NCBI RefSeq assembly: GCF_015594725.1
Contig: NZ_JADNRC010000010.1
Location: 124,001-188,000 of the forward strand
Direction of reading: 5' to 3'
DNA from: Flavobacterium sp. ALJ2
Lineage (GTDB): Bacteria; Bacteroidota; Bacteroidia; Flavobacteriales; Flavobacteriaceae
Length of the DNA: 64,000 bases
Part shown: positions 26,798 through 35,150 of the stretch, one piece after another
Position numbering within the stretch: position 1 is the stretch's first letter
Layout of the letters: each line of letters opens with the position of its first letter
Made by a program: the position numbers and the translations under genes
Notes under the pieces: generated by a model
What the model was told of the DNA's origin: nothing
What the model saw: only the letters and a program-made list of their open reading frames with translations
Databases searched by the model: none

Positions 26798-28186
26798 ATG
26801 AAATACGACATTATTGTTTTAGGAAGTGGTCCAGGCGGATATGTAACTGCTATTAGAGCATCACAATTAGGCTTTAAAGTAGCCGTAGTTGAAAAAGAAA
26901 ACTTAGGTGGTGTATGCTTAAACTGGGGTTGTATTCCAACCAAAGCATTGCTTAAATCTGCACAGGTTTTTGATTATCTAAAACACGCTTCTGATTACGG
27001 ATTGACTGTTTCTGAATTCGATAAAGATTTCCCTGCTGTTGTACAACGTAGTCGTGGTGTAGCTGAAGGAATGAGCAAAGGGGTTCAATTCTTGATGAAG
27101 AAAAACAAAATTGACGTTATTGATGGTTTTGGAAAATTAAAGCCAGGAAAAAAACTTGACGTTACAGATAAAGACAATAAAGTTACTGAATATAGTGCTG
27201 ACCATATCATCATTGCTACTGGAGCTCGTTCTCGTGAGTTACCAAACTTACCTCAAGATGGAGTAAAAGTAATAGGATACCGTCAAGCAATGACATTACC
27301 AACACAACCAAAATCAATGATTATCGTTGGTTCTGGAGCTATTGGAGTTGAGTTTGCTCATTTTTATAATTCAATGGGAACAGAAGTTACTATTGTAGAA
27401 TTTATGCCTAACATCGTTCCTGTTGAAGACGAAGACATTTCGAAACAAATGGAGCGTTCTTTGAAAAAAGCTGGAATCAAAATCATGACTAACTCTTCTG
27501 TAGAGCGTATTGATACAACTGGTGCTGGTGTAAAAGCATTTGTTAAAACTGCAAAAGGTGAAGAAGTTCTTGAAGCTGACATCGTACTTTCGGCTGTTGG
27601 AATCAAAACTAACATCGAGAATATCGGTCTTGAAGAAGTAGGAATCGCTACAGACAGAGATAAAATCTTAGTTAACGATTACAACCAAACAAATATCCCT
27701 GGATATTATGCAATTGGTGATGTTACTCCTGGTCAAGCTTTGGCACACGTAGCTTCTGCAGAAGGAATTAACTGTGTTGAGAAAATTGCTGGATTACATG
27801 TACAACCTATTGACTACGGAAACGTTCCTGGATGTACGTATGCAACTCCAGAAATTGCTTCTGTTGGTTTAACAGAAAAACAAGCTAAAGAAAAAGGATA
27901 CGAATTAAAAATTGGTAAATTCCCATTCTCTGCTTCAGGAAAAGCAAAAGCTGCTGGAACTCCAGACGGTTTTGTAAAAGTAATCTTCGATGCTAAATAT
28001 GGCGAATGGTTAGGATGTCACATGATTGGTGCTGGTGTTACTGATATGATTGCTGAAGCAGTTGTAGCACGTAAACTAGAAACAACAGGCCATGAAATCC
28101 TAAAATCTATTCACCCTCACCCAACAATGAGCGAGGCTGTTATGGAAGCTGTTGCTGATGCTTACGGCGAAGTAATTCACTTGTAA
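26798..28186 (+). CDS. lpdA: dihydrolipoyl dehydrogenase
   Basis: A 462-aa flavoprotein disulfide reductase, the E3 component of pyruvate/2-oxoglutarate dehydrogenase complexes. FAD-binding GSGPGGYVTAIRA is at residues 8-20, and the redox disulfide is in GGVCLNWGCIPTKALL. The NAD-binding motif is VGSGAIGVEFAHFY, the second FAD motif GYYAIGDV and the C-terminal catalytic His-Glu HPHPTMSEAVMEA. The length is standard. Codon choice leans to common codons more than its neighbours, as expected for a highly expressed enzyme. A terminator follows, so it is monocistronic. Confidence 0.96.
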   Translation: MKYDIIVLGSGPGGYVTAIRASQLGFKVAVVEKENLGGVCLNWGCIPTKALLKSAQVFDYLKHASDYGLTVSEFDKDFPAVVQRSRGVAEGMSKGVQFLMKKNKIDVIDGFGKLKPGKKLDVTDKDNKVTEYSADHIIIATGARSRELPNLPQDGVKVIGYRQAMTLPTQPKSMIIVGSGAIGVEFAHFYNSMGTEVTIVEFMPNIVPVEDEDISKQMERSLKKAGIKIMTNSSVERIDTTGAGVKAFVKTAKGEEVLEADIVLSAVGIKTNIENIGLEEVGIATDRDKILVNDYNQTNIPGYYAIGDVTPGQALAHVASAEGINCVEKIAGLHVQPIDYGNVPGCTYATPEIASVGLTEKQAKEKGYELKIGKFPFSASGKAKAAGTPDGFVKVIFDAKYGEWLGCHMIGAGVTDMIAEAVVARKLETTGHEILKSIHPHPTMSEAVMEAVADAYGEVIHL

Positions 28187-28245
28187 AATACCCTAATAGA
28201 TGTACAGCTATACATCTAGGCAGGTTATATATAATTTTCAATTTG

Positions 28246-28282
28246 AAAAATCCGATTTGTGCAAATAAGTCGGATTTTTTTT
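28246..28282 (+). terminator. terminator after lpdA
   Basis: AAAAATCCGA (28246-28255) pairs with TCGGATTTTT (28270-28279), with a small inner TTTG/CAAA stem, followed by further T residues. Confidence 0.75.
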
Positions 28283-28285
28283 ATG

Positions 28286-28370
28286 GCGTGACCCGAAAAT
28301 GGCTCAGGCTTTCGGTTTTATCTTTTGCTTAGCGGTGCTCAAAAAAAAATATCGCCTCTATCCTTCACGC
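28286..28370. repeat. palindromic intergenic element with GCGTGA/TCACGC ends
   Basis: The 85-bp element begins GCGTGA and ends TCACGC, a perfect 6-bp terminal inverted repeat. Its interior is C/T-rich and followed by an A-rich arm (ATCTTTTGC ... AAAAAATATCGC). It has no coding capacity. The design matches MITE-like or REP-like elements I associate with flavobacterial genomes. The rest of the 28371-28530 gap shows nothing definite. Confidence 0.5.
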
Positions 28371-28530
28371 AACAAGAACCTATTTTGGAGCTATCATGAA
28401 CATCTTTACTCAATCTATTTTTTGAAGATCCAAAACACCAATAAATTCCCTTTAAAATTCGTATTTTCGTTAAGCTAAAAATACTCTTAATAAACGATGC
28501 AACAGAAATGCTACTGCAATTTATAAAGAC

Positions 28531-29172
28531 ATGAAACCCTACGAAGACATGAATGATTCTTGGACTGAAAGATGGAATAACAGATATAGTACAGATGAAT
28601 TTGCTTATGGTGAGCATCCAAACAATTATTTAAAAGAACAATTAGAAAAACTAAATGCTGGAACCATTATTTTCCCTGCCGAAGGAGAAGGTCGAAATGC
28701 TGTTTTTGCAGCCAAACTTGGCTGGACGGTTTCGGCATTTGATATAAGCGTAGAAGGGAAAAATAAAGCCCTTGGCCTTGCCAAAGCTAATAACGTAACA
28801 ATCGACTATCAGGTTGGTGAATTACAAAAAACAAACTATACTCCTGAACAATTTGATGCAATTGCTTTAATCTACGCACATTTTCCTAGCGATATCAAAT
28901 CATCATATCATAAAACACTTAGCAACTATTTGCGTAAAGGAGGAGTACTAATTTTTGAAGCATTCAGTAAGAAACATATCGAATACAATTCAAAAGACGA
29001 AAAAATTGGTGGACCAAAAGAATTGGACATGCTATTTTCTATTGATGAAATAAAAGCTGATTTTCCTGATTATGAAATCATCGAATTAACTGAGAAAGAA
29101 ATAGAATTGAACGAAGGTCTTTTTCATAACGGAAAAGGATCTGTAATACGATTTGTGGGTAGAAAAAGATAA
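28531..29172 (+). CDS. class I SAM-dependent methyltransferase
   Basis: A 213-aa Rossmann-type methyltransferase resembling the TehB/thiopurine methyltransferase group. The SAM-binding loop is the variant [17 protein letters not shown], followed by the acidic VSAFDIS strand end. [17 protein letters not shown] at the N-terminus is typical of this group. The substrate is unknown. Its TAA stop shares an A with the ATG of the PhzF gene, so the two are translationally coupled. This is the first gene of an accessory tract holding three more methyltransferases. A second in-frame ATG at 28549 is possible. Confidence 0.85.
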   Translation: MKPYEDMNDSWTERWNNRYSTDEFAYGEHPNNYLKEQLEKLNAGTIIFPAEGEGRNAVFAAKLGWTVSAFDISVEGKNKALGLAKANNVTIDYQVGELQKTNYTPEQFDAIALIYAHFPSDIKSSYHKTLSNYLRKGGVLIFEAFSKKHIEYNSKDEKIGGPKELDMLFSIDEIKADFPDYEIIELTEKEIELNEGLFHNGKGSVIRFVGRKR

Positions 29173-30080
29173 TGATGAAAAAACTAATAGCATACCAAAT
29201 TGATTCTTTTACAAAAGAAAAATTCAAAGGAAACCCCGCAGGAGTAGTTGTAAATGCCGAAGGACTGAATAATTACCAAATGCAACAAATAGCAAGAGAA
29301 TTAAATAACTCCGAAACGGCTTTTCTTTTTCCGCCAGACAGCGATGATTGCGATGGAATAATACGATACTTTACACCAAGCACCGAAGTTCCAATTTGCG
29401 GACATGCTACAATTGCAGCAATGTATGCTAAAGCTGTTGAAGAAAATTTAAATTCTTGCATTTTAAGATTTAAAACTAAAATCGGTATTCTTCCTTTTGA
29501 GATTATCAAAAATAATGAAGATTATCAAATTTTAATGACTCAAGGAAATTTTGAACTTAGTCCTACATTCGATAAAAATATAACCAACAAAATGCTAACT
29601 GCATTAGGCTTAGAAGAATCTGATACTGATAAAAATTGCCCTATTCAGATAGCATCTACAGGACATTCTAAAGTTATGATAGGAATTAAAAGCCGAGAAA
29701 AACTGAACAATTTATCACCAGACTACAATGCATTAGCTAACTTAAGTGCAACCATTAACTGCAATGGCTATTTTGTCTTTACTTTTGATTCAGATGACCA
29801 AGACATTTTAACCTATGGACGAATGTTTGCCCCAGGAATTGGTATAAATGAAGACCCAGTTACAGGTAATGCAAACGGACCTTTAGGAGGATATTTGATA
29901 CAGAATAAAATCGTTGATTTTAAAGACTCTAAATTCGAATTTAACGGAAGACAAGGTGAAAAAATCGACAGACTTGGCGTAATAAAAGTCAAAGTTAAGA
30001 TTGAAGACCATAAGCCAGCATTGATTCAAATAAAAGGCGATGCTGTAGTTGTATTTAGAACCGAAATAGAAATAGGATAA
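29172..30080 (+). CDS. PhzF family isomerase/epimerase
   Basis: A 302-aa PhzF-fold protein. The family motifs are GNPAGVVV (20-27), the catalytic Glu48 in NNSETAFLF, PSTEVPICGHATIAA and the C-terminal GINEDPVTGNANGPLGGYL. PhzF enzymes catalyse proton shifts or cyclisations; most family members have unknown substrates, and there are no other phenazine genes here. The start overlaps the methyltransferase stop by one base. A second ATG lies one codon later. Confidence 0.88.
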   Translation: MMKKLIAYQIDSFTKEKFKGNPAGVVVNAEGLNNYQMQQIARELNNSETAFLFPPDSDDCDGIIRYFTPSTEVPICGHATIAAMYAKAVEENLNSCILRFKTKIGILPFEIIKNNEDYQILMTQGNFELSPTFDKNITNKMLTALGLEESDTDKNCPIQIASTGHSKVMIGIKSREKLNNLSPDYNALANLSATINCNGYFVFTFDSDDQDILTYGRMFAPGIGINEDPVTGNANGPLGGYLIQNKIVDFKDSKFEFNGRQGEKIDRLGVIKVKVKIEDHKPALIQIKGDAVVVFRTEIEIG

Positions 30081-30216
30081 GCTATGAACCTAACTCTGCT
30101 AGTTATAAATCTAAACCAGTGAGTTATAAATTCTAAATTGAGAGAATAAACAAACTAAAACATCGTGCCTAAAACTGCCCTATTACTAAACGGTAGCTAG
30201 TAGATTATGGTTTTAT

Positions 30217-30849
30217 TTATTCTCTCAGTTTCATTTTTATATCTTCGGGAAACCACGGAGCGATACCTGTTTTTACAAATTCTTTTTTTACACTTTCTAT
30301 GTTGTACATTTTGCCAGATACTCCCTTTCCTTTCAGGTAGTTTTTATATTCTTTTTTCGAGAAAAAAGCTTCGGTTGTGCTGTCTGCTATATTTATAACA
30401 AACCAGCGTTCTGGTATTATAAATATTTTATGAATACTATCCGTAGGATAAATTTGGATTTCATTTGTTATACCCTTTTTGTTTTTACTAGGTCCATATA
30501 TTGTACCATACTTATTTAAAAACACATAGTCTTTTGAAGTATAACTTTCAATAGTGTCTTTCCATCCATGTACTTTGCCATAAATATAGGTTTTCTGTAC
30601 TCCAATTTTTATTAATGAATCAATGCCAATACTATGTTTTAATGAATGGTTATCTTCTAACATCCAAACTTTTGTACTAGGATCATACGATAAAGTTATT
30701 GGTTTCACTAAAGGGAGGAGATGAAATTGACCAAAATGGTTAGTTGTATAAAAAGTATCTACATCTTTGTGTTCTTTTTTTAAAAAACAAGATGATACCA
30801 AACATAGCATAATAGCAACGATAAGTGTAGTACTGATTTTATTTTTCAT
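30217..30849 (-). CDS. immunity-like lipoprotein, copy 2
   Basis: A 210-aa lipoprotein (lipobox LVSSC, Cys21) with no family I recognise. It is a close paralogue of the protein at 30967-31602. Residues 1-57 and the last 65 are nearly identical between the two, with 6 differences in the last 65, while the middle (about 58-145) is strongly diverged. It sits downstream of a 20-codon orphan copy of the putative toxin C-terminus, with flanks duplicated from the first copy. Placement behind a toxin-like gene, periplasmic anchoring and a variable core suggest an immunity protein against a cell-envelope toxin. That function is inferred. Confidence 0.6.
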   Translation of the reverse strand: MKNKISTTLIVAIMLCLVSSCFLKKEHKDVDTFYTTNHFGQFHLLPLVKPITLSYDPSTKVWMLEDNHSLKHSIGIDSLIKIGVQKTYIYGKVHGWKDTIESYTSKDYVFLNKYGTIYGPSKNKKGITNEIQIYPTDSIHKIFIIPERWFVINIADSTTEAFFSKKEYKNYLKGKGVSGKMYNIESVKKEFVKTGIAPWFPEDIKMKLRE

Positions 30850-30851
30850 CT

Positions 30852-30911
30852 TTATTTAATTATCGTTTTCCAGTTTGCTTTTACTTGTAATTCGTCGCTT
30901 CCGCCTAGAAT
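30852..30911 (-). pseudogene. orphan 3' tip of the putative toxin gene
   Basis: Read on the minus strand, the 19 codons before a TAA encode ILGGSDELQVKANWKTIIK, matching the last 19 residues of the protein at 31605-32249 at all but two positions. Upstream the homology stops abruptly and turns into a copy of the flank found after the second lipoprotein gene (30163-30216). It is a fragment left by tandem duplication, not an expressed gene. Confidence 0.85.
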
Positions 30912-30966
30912 ATTAAGTCTAAAACTGTCCTGTTGCTAAACAGTAGCTAGTAGATCATAGCTTTAT

Positions 30967-31602
30967 TTATTCTCTCAGTTTCGTTTTTACATCTTCGGGA
31001 AACCACGGAGCAATACCAGTTTTTGCAAATTCTTTTTTTACGCTTTCTATGTTGTACATTTTGCCAGACACTCCCTTTTCTTTCAGGTAGTTTTTATATT
31101 CTTTTTTCGAAAAAAAAGCTTCGGTTGTACTGTCTGCTACATTTATAACAAACCATTGTTCTGGCATTATAAATATTTTTTGTGCACTATCTATTGGATA
31201 AATTCTGATTTGGTCTGGTCTTGGCTTGTCCTTTTTATCATTCCACGAAATTGTGCCATACTTACTTAAAAATAAATAATCTTCTGGTTGATATGTTTCA
31301 ATGTATTCTTTCCTCTCAAATTTTTTACCATAAATATAAGTTCTATCGACTCCTATTTCTGTTAAAGAGTCGACATACACACTTTTTTTTAACGATTGGT
31401 TATCTTCTAGCATCCTCCATACTCTGCCATTTGGATCATATGTTAATACTATTGGTTTTGCTAAAGGGAGGAGATGGAACTGACCAAAATGGTTAGTTGT
31501 ATAAAAAGGATCTACATCTTTGTGTTCTTTTTTAAAAGCACATGATGATACCAAACATAGCATAATAGCGACACCGAGTGTAATACTTATTTTGTTTTTC
31601 AT
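30967..31602 (-). CDS. immunity-like lipoprotein, copy 1
   Basis: A 211-aa lipoprotein (lipobox LVSSC, Cys21) beginning 2 nt after the stop of the putative toxin gene, so both are surely co-transcribed and probably translationally coupled. It shares nearly identical N- and C-terminal parts with copy 2 at 30217 but differs through the centre. No catalytic motif is visible. The layout of cytosolic or exported toxin followed at once by an envelope lipoprotein fits an effector-immunity pair acting in the periplasm. The family is not known to me, so the role remains inference. Confidence 0.65.
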   Translation of the reverse strand: MKNKISITLGVAIMLCLVSSCAFKKEHKDVDPFYTTNHFGQFHLLPLAKPIVLTYDPNGRVWRMLEDNQSLKKSVYVDSLTEIGVDRTYIYGKKFERKEYIETYQPEDYLFLSKYGTISWNDKKDKPRPDQIRIYPIDSAQKIFIMPEQWFVINVADSTTEAFFSKKEYKNYLKEKGVSGKMYNIESVKKEFAKTGIAPWFPEDVKTKLRE

Positions 31603-31604
31603 CT

Positions 31605-32249
31605 TTATTTAATTATCGTTTTCCAGTTTGCTTTTATTTGTAATTCGTCGCTTCCGCCAAGAACATCGTGATACATAAAACCCAATACACAGCATATAGC
31701 GTTGTATTCCATAGAACGATTTCCCCAAGACGGGCGCAAATCTAATGTATCGGCTAAGTTATAAGATATCGTAATATCTCCATTACTATCGGCAACATAA
31801 CTATACTTTACATTTACTGATCGAACTGCCCAAGTTAATTCATCAAATGCCATTTCCCAAGTGGCACTATATTCCGTTCTCCATTTCCAAAACTCCAGAG
31901 CTTGTTTCCACATTTCGCCTCTGGCTCGTTGCCCGCCAAGTTGAATTCCAAAAGACTTTATTTCTCTGTTTCTTATAATTTTGACCTTATAATCATTATC
32001 TTTTTTTATTTCGGCTACTATTTCCCTTTGTTTATTAAGAATTGCTGGATCTTTCTTTACTTTATTGAGAATTTCCCCCGAAAGCTGAACTGAGCTACTT
32101 TGCAATATAGAATGAAATCCTACACCAAAAATATTTTCTGCTTGTGTTGGGTTAATTCCTAAATATTTACATGCAGCTTTAAATAATGCTCTCCTTGCAT
32201 CTGTTCCCCAACCTGGGTCTGTTCCGTAATAATTTCTAAATTCTGTCAT
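31605..32249 (-). CDS. putative antibacterial effector/toxin
   Basis: A 214-aa protein without signal peptide or membrane span and without a family I recognise. It is rich in Trp and aromatic residues: WGTDARRALFKAACKYLGI near the start, MWKQALEFWKWRTEYSATW in the middle and GGSDELQIKANW at the end. The toxin call rests on context: a coupled lipoprotein gene 2 nt downstream, a second lipoprotein copy, and an orphan copy of its own C-terminus beyond. That arrangement is known from polymorphic-toxin and contact-dependent systems. Lack of a signal would suit type VI delivery. A CAAATATA (-7 box on this strand) at 32369-32376 may be its promoter. No secretion genes lie in the window. Confidence 0.5.
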   Translation of the reverse strand: MTEFRNYYGTDPGWGTDARRALFKAACKYLGINPTQAENIFGVGFHSILQSSSVQLSGEILNKVKKDPAILNKQREIVAEIKKDNDYKVKIIRNREIKSFGIQLGGQRARGEMWKQALEFWKWRTEYSATWEMAFDELTWAVRSVNVKYSYVADSNGDITISYNLADTLDLRPSWGNRSMEYNAICCVLGFMYHDVLGGSDELQIKANWKTIIK

Positions 32250-32610
32250 TAAGTTTGTTTTTTATATTTTGTTTCAATGCCTGTTAATTTGCATATATGC
32301 GAAATAAATTTTCATGTACACTCCAATTTAGGAACATTAACAAAGGGTTACTTCATTTTGACCTGCTTCAAATATATTATTTTTTTTTCTTACAAATAAT
32401 TAAACAACTATTTATTTAACATAGTTTTTTCTTACTTAAAAAAACATATGCATAATTGTATTTACTATTCTTGCATTCTAATAGTTCTTGTATAAGTAAG
32501 TCGAAAGTTTAAAAGTCAAAAGAATATTTCACACAACTTATTACTATAAATCACCTATTAATAACATAAGTTTCCGTAATTTTCCTTCCATAATATAATT
32601 ATATTCACCT
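32250..32610. other. AT-rich stretch without recognised gene
   Basis: About 360 bp between the toxin start and the HTH remnant. Apart from the possible minus-strand -7 box at 32369-32376 (with a CAA 16 nt beyond it, a short spacer) I see no frame, repeat or RNA. Confidence 0.4.
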
Positions 32611-32778
32611 GTGACAGATACAGCACCAAACCATAAAATACATCAGAGTCGCAACATAAAACGTTTCTGTGAAATGATGGAAATAAAATAAGATGCTTTA
32701 GCATACGATCTTGACGATAATTGGAATCTGCAAAAGATTTCTTTATTAGTGCAGAAAGAGATAATTAAAACTCCCTAA
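32611..32778 (+). pseudogene. decayed helix-turn-helix (XRE-like) regulator
   Basis: The frame reads TDTAPNHKIHQSRNIKRFCE, MMEIK, stop, then DALAYDLDDNWNLQKISLL, VQKEIIKTP and stop. This resembles small Bacteroidota XRE-type regulators with an NxKRFREMxxxKQxALAxDLG opening. A TAA sits where Gln (CAA) is expected in the first turn, and the frame ends early, so it is a remnant. It lies at the edge of the toxin module. Confidence 0.7.
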
Positions 32779-32876
32779 TCTATTTTCAGAGGATTAATCT
32801 AACAACACCTTATTTTTTAATATAAAAAACTATATTAGTTGTGTCTTTTTATAATCAATGCCTAAACCAAACATAT

Positions 32877-33764
32877 ATGAAATCAACTTCTTTTAGCCTA
32901 CTTTTTCTTTTATCGATATTTTTATTTTCTTGTAACTCTAGCAACGGTGATGCAAAATATGCTGTTGCGGCAGATGCTACATTGTCTGAAGCACCGGCGT
33001 CTGTAGAACCTGTAACAGAACTGCCAATGCCTGAAAAAGACAAAGTAACTGAGAAAGATGATACAGGTCTTAAAACTGTTGAAGCTGTATTAATTAAAAA
33101 GAAAATAATAAAAGACGGAAACATTTCAGTTAAAACGAATGATATTGCAGTAAGTAAAAAAACCATAGACGAATTGTTGAAAAAGCTAAACGCCTATTAT
33201 GAAACTGAAGATCTTCAAAATAACGATCAGGCTATCTCTTATAATTTAAAAATAAGAGTTCCTGCGGATAATTTCGAAAAACTGATTACAAGTATCGAAA
33301 ACGGCAAAGATGAACTAACAAGTAAAAGCATCCAAGCTAGAGATGTAACCGAAGAATTTGTTGATATTACAACTCGTTTGGCTAATAAAAGAGAATATCT
33401 AAAACGCTATAAAGAGTTACTTTCGAAAGCTTCAACTGTAACAGATATTCTTGCAATCGAAGAAAACATTCGAGTAATCGAAGAGGAAATAGAAAGCAAA
33501 GAAGGACGTTTGAAATACCTTAGCGATCAAGTGTCATTTAGTACTTTGGCTTTAAACTTATATAAAGAAAAAGAATATGTCTACAAGCCACAAGCTCAAG
33601 ACAAATTTTCGGAAAGAATTAAAAATTCTATTAGTGAAGGATGGACATCTATTGTTGATTTCTTACTTTGGACTATTGCAATTTGGCCGTTTATTATTTT
33701 AATAACTGGTATTGTATATATTGTTCGAAAAATTAGAAAAAAACGAAAAAACAAGGTACAATAA
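32877..33764 (+). CDS. DUF4349 lipoprotein
   Basis: A 295-aa lipoprotein: lipobox LFSC (Cys19), an acidic/Ala-rich linker and then the DUF4349 domain. Features of that domain are KIIKDGNISVKTNDI, YNLKIRVPADNFEKLI, DVTEEFVDITTRLANKREYL, a coiled coil (about 195-235) and one C-terminal span (about 262-283) followed by a Lys/Arg-rich tail. The frame extends to a GTG at 32841, but ATG 32877 starts the signal peptide directly. DUF4349 proteins are envelope proteins of unknown role. Confidence 0.88.
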   Translation: MKSTSFSLLFLLSIFLFSCNSSNGDAKYAVAADATLSEAPASVEPVTELPMPEKDKVTEKDDTGLKTVEAVLIKKKIIKDGNISVKTNDIAVSKKTIDELLKKLNAYYETEDLQNNDQAISYNLKIRVPADNFEKLITSIENGKDELTSKSIQARDVTEEFVDITTRLANKREYLKRYKELLSKASTVTDILAIEENIRVIEEEIESKEGRLKYLSDQVSFSTLALNLYKEKEYVYKPQAQDKFSERIKNSISEGWTSIVDFLLWTIAIWPFIILITGIVYIVRKIRKKRKNKVQ

Positions 33765-33773
33765 TAGAATACA

Positions 33774-33848
33774 ATGAAAATCAGAGAGATCAGAAAAAGT
33801 GACCTTGACTCTTTAAGAGACATATTCTTAAAAGAAAAACAAATATAA
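33774..33848 (+). pseudogene. N-terminal fragment of a GNAT acetyltransferase
   Basis: An ATG frame encodes MKIREIRKSDLDSLRDIFLK followed by EKQI and a stop. The IRxSDLDSLRxIFLKE pattern is the usual first strand and helix of a GNAT N-acetyltransferase. The rest of the domain is absent downstream. It starts 9 nt after the DUF4349 stop. Interpreted as a truncated gene; a chance 24-codon frame is less likely given the match. Confidence 0.6.
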
Positions 33849-33907
33849 ATACCTCTGAAAATTTCAACCAATATCCTTAATAATAACAGCTATTCATAAA
33901 ATTGATT

Positions 33908-34366
33908 ATGAAAACACTTCAAAATGAAATAGTAATTGAATTGCTAAATGCTATGGATGAATTTAAAACTATAGCAGAGCTACTAATTAATAAAGTAATC
34001 AATGAAACAAATCAATCTGAAATTGAAGCAATAAAAAAAGGGAATTATGACGAAATTGAAAATGCTGATTTCTTAAATAACAAAAAAACATTATCCGATA
34101 ATTGGTTTTATGATGTTCATGGAGAACATTGCATGTTTGAAAATACAATAACCAGACAAACTCTAGAAGTTTCTCTGGGGCATAAAGAGCATATTGCAAA
34201 TTTAGATCCTTATTTTTTCTATAATTTCATTAAAACAACCAACCATCTTACACATCTTACCAAATATTCTGAGAGCCCTTTTAAAGATATGTTAGATTTA
34301 TTTGAAGATCTTGAACAGAAAAAATTATTAAAACATATTGATAGAATTGAATATAGAAAAATATAA
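33908..34366 (+). CDS. DUF6896-like protein, possible orphan immunity
   Basis: A 152-aa cytosolic acidic protein. The central WFYDVHGEHCMFEN and TLEVSLGHKEHIANLDPYFF segments recall the DUF6896 family, whose members have a W-x-Y-x-x-HG-x-x-C-x-F-x-N core; this assignment is from memory. The function is unknown. Such small standalone proteins in accessory tracts are often immunity proteins without a partner. I start at ATG 33908, not the TTG at 33902. No toxin gene is adjacent. Confidence 0.5.
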   Translation: MKTLQNEIVIELLNAMDEFKTIAELLINKVINETNQSEIEAIKKGNYDEIENADFLNNKKTLSDNWFYDVHGEHCMFENTITRQTLEVSLGHKEHIANLDPYFFYNFIKTTNHLTHLTKYSESPFKDMLDLFEDLEQKKLLKHIDRIEYRKI

Positions 34367-34392
34367 ATAAAATCCTCTTCTACAAAAAAATA

Positions 34393-35136
34393 ATGCCACA
34401 CATGAAACAAAATAAATACGACGATGAATCCTTTTTTGAGAATTATGGTAAAATGCCTCGTTCAGCCGAAGGATTAAATGCAGCTGGTGAATGGTACATT
34501 TTACGCGAAATGCTCCCTGAATTTAAAGATAAAAACATTCTTGACCTTGGATGTGGATATGGTTGGCATTGTATTTATGCCAAAGAACAAGGCGCCAAAA
34601 AAGTTATTGGTATCGACTTATCTCAAAAAATGATCGAAAAGGCCAAAGAAAATTCAAAAGACTTAGCCATAGATTATAAACAAATCGCAATTGAAGATAT
34701 CGACTTTAAAGCCGAAGAATTTGATGTTGTCATTAGTTCGCTAGCATTTCATTATGTAAAAAATTTAGAAGCAGTTTTTGATAAAATTAATACCTATCTA
34801 AAAAAAGGCGGAAGCTTTGTATTTTCAATGGAACACCCAGCGTTTACCTCCCGACCAGAACAAGATTGGTTTACTGACTCAGAGGGCAATCGCTTACACT
34901 GGCCAATAGATAATTATCAAGATGAAGGCATAAGACACACAGACTTTCTAGGTCATGAAGTAATTAAATACCATCGAACTTTTGAAACAATTGTAAATAC
35001 ATTAATCAATGCCAACTTTACAATTAAACAAATCTCAGAACCTAAACCTTCCGAAGAAATAATAGAGAAATATCCCGAAATGATTGACGAAGCTAGAAGA
35101 CCAATTTTTATATTGATATCGGCAGTTAAGAATTAA
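34393..35136 (+). CDS. class I SAM-dependent methyltransferase (UbiE-like fold)
   Basis: A 247-aa methyltransferase with motif I ILDLGCGYGWHCIYAKEQG, the acidic VIGIDLSQKMIEKAKE strand end, DVVISSLAFHYV (motif II region) and GGSFVFSMEHPAFTSRPEQD. It belongs to the Methyltransf_11-like group; the substrate is unknown. Either ATG 34393 or 34402 could start it. It lies 14 nt before the LOG gene and probably shares its transcript. Confidence 0.85.
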   Translation: MPHMKQNKYDDESFFENYGKMPRSAEGLNAAGEWYILREMLPEFKDKNILDLGCGYGWHCIYAKEQGAKKVIGIDLSQKMIEKAKENSKDLAIDYKQIAIEDIDFKAEEFDVVISSLAFHYVKNLEAVFDKINTYLKKGGSFVFSMEHPAFTSRPEQDWFTDSEGNRLHWPIDNYQDEGIRHTDFLGHEVIKYHRTFETIVNTLINANFTIKQISEPKPSEEIIEKYPEMIDEARRPIFILISAVKN

Positions 35137-35150
35137 ATAGTACATTAAAT

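Noticed and set aside
29172..30080. Phenazine biosynthesis
   Set aside because: Only a PhzF-fold protein is present; no other phz gene occurs in the window, and most PhzF homologues have unrelated roles.
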